Part shown: in pieces, positions 57,541 through 64,000 of the stretch
How the letters are laid out: every line of letters begins with the position of its first letter
Numbering within the stretch: position 1 is the stretch's first letter
DNA from: Aedes albopictus
Taxonomy: Eukaryota > Arthropoda > Insecta > Diptera > Culicidae
Direction: 5' to 3'
NCBI RefSeq assembly: GCF_035046485.1
Contig: NC_085137.1
Span: 4,255,977 to 4,319,976, forward strand
DNA: 64,000 nt
Made by a program: the position numbers and the translations under genes
The notes under the pieces: model-generated
Told to the model about the DNA's origin: nothing
Database searches by the model: none
The model's input: only the letters and a program-made list of their open reading frames with translations

Positions 57541-59119
57541 TTACCAACGTAAAGGATTAATGCGCATAAGCTAACCGAAGAGGAGGCGAACAACAGTGAT
57601 CCTCGACGGGTGTAATATTTGCCCTTAAGTGTTGTGACAAACCCGATAGTGGGACAGTGCTGAAAATGTCATTTTGGCATATCTAGATTCCAGTGCTTGA
57701 ATCCGAGTGAATATGAAAAACACTATCAGTTATCAGCGCCAAACATGACTACGAACGAACACGCATAGGGAGCAAAGAGAAACCGAACCAACCGCGACCA
57801 CTATTCCTCATCGGTCGGTTGGCTGGTGAAGCAAACTGACTGAAAACCATTCGTTCTCACTTGCTGCGGTGAGGCTGAAGCTGAGTGCTGCGAATAGAAA
57901 CTGTTTTTTTTTCAAGCTAGCCAACACACACCTACACGCTCCCGGCACACAGCTTGTAAATACGCACGAGCGTTCAATTTTCTTGCAACCACCTCTGTCA
58001 GCTCGGTTGTCAAACACGCCGTCGCGACGCTGTTCAGAAATGGTAAACATGATCAATCCACCTTTATTCCAATTTTGTTCACGTGTTCAAAGTTTATTAT
58101 TTTCCATTCGCGATGGAAATTTTGATGGATAGTTGCTACAAAATTAGCTAAAATAGGCTCAAAACAATGTTTATCCTTCTCCTCGCTTTCCAACGGCTTG
58201 ACAGCAGCAAATGGAGATATCGTGACAACAATTTTGATTATATCCGCAGCACCTAGATAACAATACTCTTAAATCAATCACACAGGTACAACAAGGTTTA
58301 ACATAACCTACATCTTCAATGTTTGGCTCCCACTGAGAGAGCATATTGAGTCAGTCCGCGAGACGCAGGGCTGAAGATGTGTAAATGATTCAGTGGATTA
58401 ATTTTTTGCTCCAAACTTGTGAAAACCATAATTTTGTCAGTGAGAGAATGTTAGACGTGCCTATTATAATCGATTTAATTCGAGTTTATGTCATTTACAC
58501 TGCAATAACGGAATTGCCGTATACATCCGCGAAGAGAGAGACTCAGAGAGCCGCACAGCGCTGAATCGTCGTTCCTCACTCTCTCTCATATTTTTTTTAT
58601 TGCTCCCGCTCCTATTTGTTTCAGAAGTATGTTAGCCAATTAAGGACAGACTTGTTAGAATCCCAAAATGGCCGCCACAATGGTCGACTTTGGCACCTAT
58701 TCACGGTTTCGAGCGCACAAATCTTTTTGTAAACATAAACCATCGCATCTGAGCTTTTTATTTTAAACTTATTAGAAGTGACCAAGAACAGAATAATAAA
58801 ATGCACTGTTGTTTGAAGCTTGTATCTTGAGATTTGTGCGTCTGAAGTTCTGATGCACTGTTGAAGCGGGATTTCAAGACGTTTGTCCTTAAGGCATATA
58901 GCTACCGCTTTGGATTGAAAAGCGCCTGTCAAAGATGAGCAAATTTTGATTCGCCTGAGAAAAAACGCTTCACTTTTCAAGCGCTGCTAGATTTGATCAC
59001 CTACAGCTCATTTCAGAAACTGAACCTGAAAATACGTTATACAGAAAACTTGTGCAGCTGGAGCAGTTTTACAAGAAAGTCATGGAAAAGCCGCTCTCAC
59101 TTGAATATATAATTTCAGT
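57541..59119. other. Stretch with no recognised gene
   Basis: A 119-codon minus-strand frame (58621-58980) lacks recognisable motifs. Nothing else supported. Confidence 0.4.
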
Positions 59120-59536
59120 GTCATCTTCGAAATCTGGAGTCCGGGTCTAAACCCTAGCTCGGACTGGAGGGTCGATGATGGATACACGCATAGTGACCAT
59201 CTCCCGAGCAAAGGCGGATAACAAAATGATAACAAGTTCTGTTACCTGGTTATCATTCGTTTGATAATTGAATTTGTTATCATTTAGGTTGAATTAAGAG
59301 CCAACATAACAAAAATGATAACCCAAATTTACTCCATGAATACCAAAATGATAAGAAGTTAAGTTATCATTGAGTTCAAGTTGATAACTAATTGTGTTAT
59401 ATAGTATTTAATTCAATACAGCTGATTGATAACAGGTTTTGTTATCATTTGGTTATTATTCAGAGCTATTTTACCGACCAAAATAGTAAAAATCTACTTT
59501 ACCGACATAGTTAGCAGTTGAAAAAAGTTTCTTATA

Positions 59537-60404
59537 CCGTCAAGGCACCATTCACCGTGGATCTAAGAGGTTTCGGGGCAAATAAGGGCTGTCATTTGAC
59601 ACCAGTCTTATAAACATTGTTGGTGCCGCTTTTAATTGCCTTCATTATAGGTTAAAATTAAAGCAATATCCACAGAAGTAGAATTTTTTTCACAAAATTT
59701 GGTGATATAGTACAATTAGTAAATGGTAGTAGCGTCGCCTAATTCCGTGGTAGGTCACCATTCACCGTGGTAGTAGGGATCCATTCACCGTGTATGAGAA
59801 ATTTTATTCTACTTTGTTTAAAAATGATCAAAACAACCCAGCCAAGGGAATTTTCTTCGTTTAAATTCATTTCAAGTAATAACTTGCAAGATTTTATTAG
59901 AAAAACGAATTTACAAATTTTCGATTTTTTCTAGATATATGGGACAATATGGGGCACGGTGAATGGAGACCATTGATTTTTAGGGTACCCATTTACCGTG
60001 TCTTTTTGTTTCAATTAAAAAGTACGAGTAATCGTACTTCCTTGTTAAACTTACTTCGGTAATGCAAAATACATACCTGATATGTGAATTTAATTGCTTC
60101 TTGATGGAATAAAAACGTTACTACATTTAGTTTATCGCTTAAATCACCTTAGCGCAGTTTTCGTTTTTTCACTATGAATGCAGTGAACGAACAGAAACCT
60201 GCTTCATGTAAACACACTTTAGTGTCAAAATGATACTTTTAAGTGTTTTTAATGACCGTTTTGACATGGTAACAATGCATTAGTGTTGTATTGGTGAAAT
60301 TGAAGGGAAATTGTCATATCATTCAATCATAATATGGAAATAATGAAACAATATTCGAAGGCACACGGTGAATGGAGCCCCCACGGTGAATGGCGCCTTG
60401 ACGG
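59537..60404. mobile_element. 868-bp TA-flanked MITE with CCATTCACCGTG subterminal repeats
   Basis: TA at 59535-59536 and 60405-60406 flank inverted ends beginning CCGTCAAGGCACCATTCACC (one mismatch). The word CCATTCACCGTG or its complement recurs at about seven places inside. The related copy at 19.5-20.2 kb lacks the insert, giving an empty-site comparison. No transposase seen. Confidence 0.85.
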
Positions 60405-60441
60405 TAATTATAATTCATGTTTTCAACTATTGTACCTAGTG

Positions 60442-60494
60442 GGTCTCGAACCCTGATCGAGTGATTACCGGTCACAGCCGATACCCCTGTACCA
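60442..60494 (-). promoter_or_regulatory. tRNA-like Pol III promoter boxes (second copy)
   Basis: A box TGGTACAGGGG and B box GGTTCGAGACC on the minus strand, at the same spacing as in the copy at 20133-20186. Confidence 0.6.
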
Positions 60495-61129
60495 AAGGGA
60501 CTCAGTGAGAGGGAGAGTGGTTGAAGGCTACACTTTCGTACTGCAGTCGCATTGAAGATGAAAAGCAGAATCTATTTTTAGATTCGAAGTCCATCAGACC
60601 CTCAGTCTTGGGAAAGCTATAAAATGTGCGTTTGGAAACTGATAACATATTTTGTTATCATTTAGTATTTTGATGTTATCGCGATAGACCAAAATTATTG
60701 ATAACTAAATTTGTTATTATCTGATTATCATCAATTGGAAAAGATGATAACAAAAATAACAACATGATAACAGCAATAACATAGTTTGTTATCAAAGTGA
60801 TATCACTTAGTTATCCGTCTTTGCTCGGGTGGCGATTCGATACAGAGTGGAACACGGAGGAAGACGGCCACAGCCGAAGCTCATCGACCGGCATCGGGGA
60901 TGGCTGACCTCGCGATTCGATTAGCCGGCATTTGTGGAGCGATCTATCCAGCGGTGATCTATTCGGAACCCTAAGCCGTGCCTGTGACGCCGTTATGTCA
61001 TGGCGATCCCTACTCAGAAATATTGGCAAACCGGTGTACTGGTGGTGTTCACAAATCGCAGAACTCCGCGCATCCTGCTTAAGAGCTAGAAGGAGGATGC
61101 AAAGGGCTCGTACCGATGAGGATACAATC

Positions 61130-61463
61130 ACAGAGAACAGATGGTTAAGCTCGAACAAAAATACGTCGAAATCGTGTGTAAAGGATTTAAGTGTACATCA
61201 ACGTCACCAACGGAGACTGCCCCACTTATAAACTCCATTTGACCACACGATGGCAGTGTCCATCGTTAAAATACACTAGCCCACAAAACGACACGAGCGC
61301 CAAATGGCCAAAAACGGCGAGCACTGGAAACAAAAATGACAACACAACAATGTAAGTGATGGGACGCTGGCGCCACGCAACGAGAGCATAACCACATACT
61401 CTGATATGACCGGTACAAAATTTTACACAAGGCAGAAAGCAAAAATAGACGTCTGTTCTCTGT
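61130..61463. mobile_element. 334-bp TIR element in an R1-like LINE
   Basis: Ends ACAGAGAACAGATG and CGTCTGTTCTCTGT are inverted repeats with one mismatch. ATACAAT lies just outside both ends (61122-61128 and 61465-61471), a probable 7-8 bp target duplication. No coding sequence seen. Confidence 0.7.
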
Positions 61464-62550
61464 AATACAATTGAACAAAGTGACGCCTATTTACAAGGTG
61501 GCTAAACTGGCACTGAACAAAGAGATTGAGGTACGTAAGCGGGCGTGCTTCGAAAATCTGCCAGGCAGCCAACACGACCCCATGGAGTGATGCCTACAGA
61601 GTAGGCCAAAACGAAGAGCGCGGCAGCACCCCCGGAACGCTCCCCCGAGATGCTGCAGAAGATCGTGGAAACGCTGTTCCCACGCCACGATACAAGACCA
61701 TGAGACCCCGTTCCCTATGGCCAAACCGGCCATAGTGAGGTCACCCAGGTGACGAACGGCGAACTCATTGTAATAGCGAAGTCGCTTAAGTTGAACAAGG
61801 CTCCGGGTCCGGAAGGTACTCCGACATTAGCCATCAAGACGGCCATCTTGTACCTACATTCTGATGTGCCTTAGGGTGGTCAGCGCATACCGCACAGTCT
61901 CAAAGGACGCGGTATGTGTGCTTGCGGGCATGATGCCCATATCTTTAGTGGTGGTAGAGGATGAAAAGTGCTTCTTGAGATGCGGCATAAAAGGCGCGAA
62001 GTGAATCAGCAGAACCTCGTCTATGCTGAAGTGGCAGAGGGGACGGGATTCCTCCAGCAAGGATAGATGGACACACAGGCTCATACTGAGCGTGTCCAAG
62101 TAGATGAGCAGGTCCAATGGCGAGGTGAATTTTCACTTGACTCAATTTCTGTCAGGCCATGGGTGCTTTAGGGGGTATCTGCACAAATTCGGACACGCAG
62201 GCTCCCCCGTATGTTCAGAATGTGCAGACTAAGACGCGGAGCATGTGCTCTTTGAATGTCCACGTTTCGTGGAGTAAAGGTCGAGTATGCAGGAGGTATG
62301 CGATAGAGATATCACGCCTGACAACATTGTTGAAAGGATGTGTATGGGAATGGACAAGTGGGATTCCGTTTCTTCAACGGTTTCTCGAATCGTACTTGAA
62401 GTTCAGAGAAAATGGCGAGCCGAACAACAGCTAGTTGAGTTGCCTCCCCCCCCCCCTTCACCATCCAAGAGCTTGAGTTCAACGGGTAGTCTAAGTACTA
62501 GCCAAGAGCCGAGCCTCCAGGGAAGAGTGAACAACTTAAGGCGGTAGCTG

Positions 62551-64000
62551 ATGGAACGCTTACTATTAGAGTGTGCTCATTACGGTGGGTCAACGTTGTC
62601 TGTAGAAAATTTAAATTTGATCGTATCAACCCGGAACAGAGCTTTTTAAATCTGTAATGACGTTGAAGTATAGCCTAGGATATGCCGAAAAACTTTGCCG
62701 AAGACCGCAAAGTGATCCGACGTTACCTCTTTGGTCCCGAAACCATGAAAACTTACATTTTTTTTATCTGTGTTAACGAGATTTTTAACCCTTGGCTAGT
62801 TCATCTCGGAACGCACGCTTTATTTCCCTTCCGAAGGAAGAACTCACATTTTGTGAGTTTGTTGGGAGTTGTTTGCACAAAAACACAATTTGGCCCATTC
62901 AACGTATTTTTCCTGAAAACAAGAATTCAATAGCTTTTAAATAAAAAAAAATGGTTTGCTGATTTAAAAGTTATGATTTTTTTTAAATGTTTAGTTTTTT
63001 AAAACAATAATTTTTAGGACCACCCTATTTAAAAACTGGTCACTTTTATGACGAAATAAAAAAAAAATAAGAGTTTAATTATATTCGATGAACTACAGAA
63101 TACCTAGAGGTTAAAACAGTTTAAAGATGATTGAATAAAAAAATGAACTTCCTCATTGAACCTAAAAGGGGTTATCCATGGGTTTAACAAATCCATTACA
63201 AAGCCTCAAAAAGAGTAAAAAGCATAGCTGCTGTTGCTTGGGTAGAGGGTCCAAAAATCTGCCTAGGAATTGCCACAACTTAGATTTTCTGAACAAAGTA
63301 TAGTTACCGAGAGTGGTTTCTAAACCTGAATATTCCTATAAGATGAAGAAGGCCGAACATCGTGCTGATGGTTACTAGTGCTAGATCGTTGATCAATGGC
63401 AAGTAAAATGATGGTATTTTTTTGGTCAGTAGTACATAGTCCCGAATCATATAAAAATCAGCATGTCTACCAGTTTTCTGTTTGGTTCATAGGTAAAAAA
63501 ATGTTGTAATGCCTTACAAAAGCAAGAAAATACTATTTCAACCTAATGTCACCCCTACTCATATGCGAACATTAACTATTGACTTAGATTCGACCTGCTT
63601 GTAGTTCATATTGTAATAAAATTTGGTTTTCAAACGTCTTCAAATTATCCCAAACATTCTACATTTGAGAAAAAAGATCTATACACAATAGTGAGTGTGA
63701 AGTGAAAAAAATAGCAAATTTGATTTTAGCTATTTGATGAGATACACACTCGCATGAACTGGAGCTACCTTCATGGACCCTTTATCGACAGTAAGAGGAG
63801 GGCTTGACATAAATTCTTTCACGAAGTCCTAGGAATGACGTTGTCCAGTGGGGTTTCAATTTCGGTCACGATCAGGTGTCTCAGAACTTCAAATTACGAG
63901 GTACGAGGTACGAAAAGTTGCTGTGTGAAACGAAACCCAATATCGTACGGTGGAGATATGCTTCCCCTTTTCTGTGAGTTTAGTGATCAGCTTTGCCTCC
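62551..64000. other. Stretch with no recognised gene; dispersed module at 62757-62812
   Basis: Contains a third clear copy of the dispersed module (TTTTTATCTGTGTTAACGAG followed by ATTTTTAACCCTTGGCTAGT). The rest is AT-rich with no recognised feature. Confidence 0.5.

Larger units (their letters stand above)
59203..60829. mobile_element. 1.63-kb TIR element with internal tRNA-like head and GATAACA repeats
   Basis: Ends CCCGAGCAAAGGCGGATAAC and its complement at 60810-60829 differ at one of 20 positions. Both subterminal regions are full of TGATAACA/TTGTTATCA words. On the minus strand a tRNA-like head lies inside: A box TGGTACAGGGG (60494-60484) and B box GGTTCGAGACC (60452-60442). An 868-bp MITE is nested at 59537-60404. 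It is inserted in the endonuclease of an R1-like LINE. A diverged partial copy lies at 19535-20215. Confidence 0.8.
59120..62550 (+). mobile_element. R1-like LINE remnant with two insertions and an RT deletion
   Basis: Plus strand: endonuclease end WRVDDGYTHSDHL (about 59165-59202), interrupted at 59203-60829 and resuming AIRYRVEHGGRRPQP (60833-60880). Next is the linker LSRACDAVMS with PVYWWCSQIAELRASCLRAR (about 60975-61095), interrupted at 61130-61463. Then KLALNKEIEVRKRACFENL (61505-61565) and the RT start LKLNKAPGPEGTPTLAIKTA (61790-61850). Most of the RT is missing. The 3' part resumes with WTHRLILSVSK near 62070, FHLTQFLSGHG (62130-62165) and the zinc-like CSEC...HVLFEC (62215-62265). 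It ends MCMGMDKWDSV and VLEVQRKWRAEQQ (62340-62430). In-frame stops occur; dead. Confidence 0.8.

Overview
This is nuclear DNA of a mosquito, most likely an Aedes species. The signs are tRNA-derived SINEs of the Feilai type, RTE-, R1- and I-like LINE debris, dense short inverted-repeat elements (MITEs), two tiny introns (64 and 58 bp) with insect-like splice sites, and a gene-poor AT-rich background. Two runs of exactly 500 N (17500-17999 and 43000-43499) are assembly gaps. The species call is inference; no database was searched. I recognised no virus-derived sequence.

Only one stretch carries intact protein genes: 7.1-10.5 kb holds two convergent paralogous genes for secreted proteins. Each has a signal peptide, a long helical glycosylated region and a C-terminal six-cysteine domain with nearly invariant spacing (C-X21-C-X36-C-X10-C-X34/36-C-X16-C). 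Each has one short phase-0 intron exactly three codons after the fourth cysteine. Their stop codons are 79 bp apart and their poly(A) signals overlap. The pattern resembles the DUF725/TsetseEP-type insect families, but I could not confirm this. Three isolated candidate first exons (5923-5956, 34969-35071, 40320-40464) and one CpG-rich candidate promoter (about 2.7-2.96 kb) suggest neighbouring genes with long introns whose other exons I cannot see.

The rest is layered repeats. LINE remnants: RTE-like at 1-915, 20.27-23.23, 28.5-28.9 and 46.7-47.8 kb; R1-like at 25.9-28.35 and 59.1-62.5 kb; RNase H-bearing (I-like) at 29.3-34.0 and 55.6-57.5 kb. Many carry MITEs or larger inverted-repeat elements inside former coding sequence, with readable target duplications (TTAA, TA, 8 bp), so insertion order can be read. 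Tandem DNA is also unusually rich: degenerate tracts of roughly 24-bp units (12.5-17.5, 43.5-45.5, 48.4-51.2 kb, and a short one at 23.2-23.6 kb), a homogeneous 23-bp minisatellite with internal dyads (37.1-38.2 kb), a ~150-bp tandem array (38.2-39.3 kb), a ~30-bp minisatellite running straight into 585 uninterrupted GAT units that end at the second gap (40.7-43.0 kb), and a 1.6-kb inverted-repeat element built of ~170-bp units (32.06-33.70 kb).

Most long open frames here (poly-Met/His/Ile and repeat-encoded frames on both strands) are artefacts of tandem repeats. The items most worth pursuing are the six-cysteine gene pair, the inverted-repeat element with an internal tRNA-like Pol III promoter (two copies), the SINEs sharing a body but not a head, and the possible link between the old degenerate tracts and the young 23-bp minisatellite.
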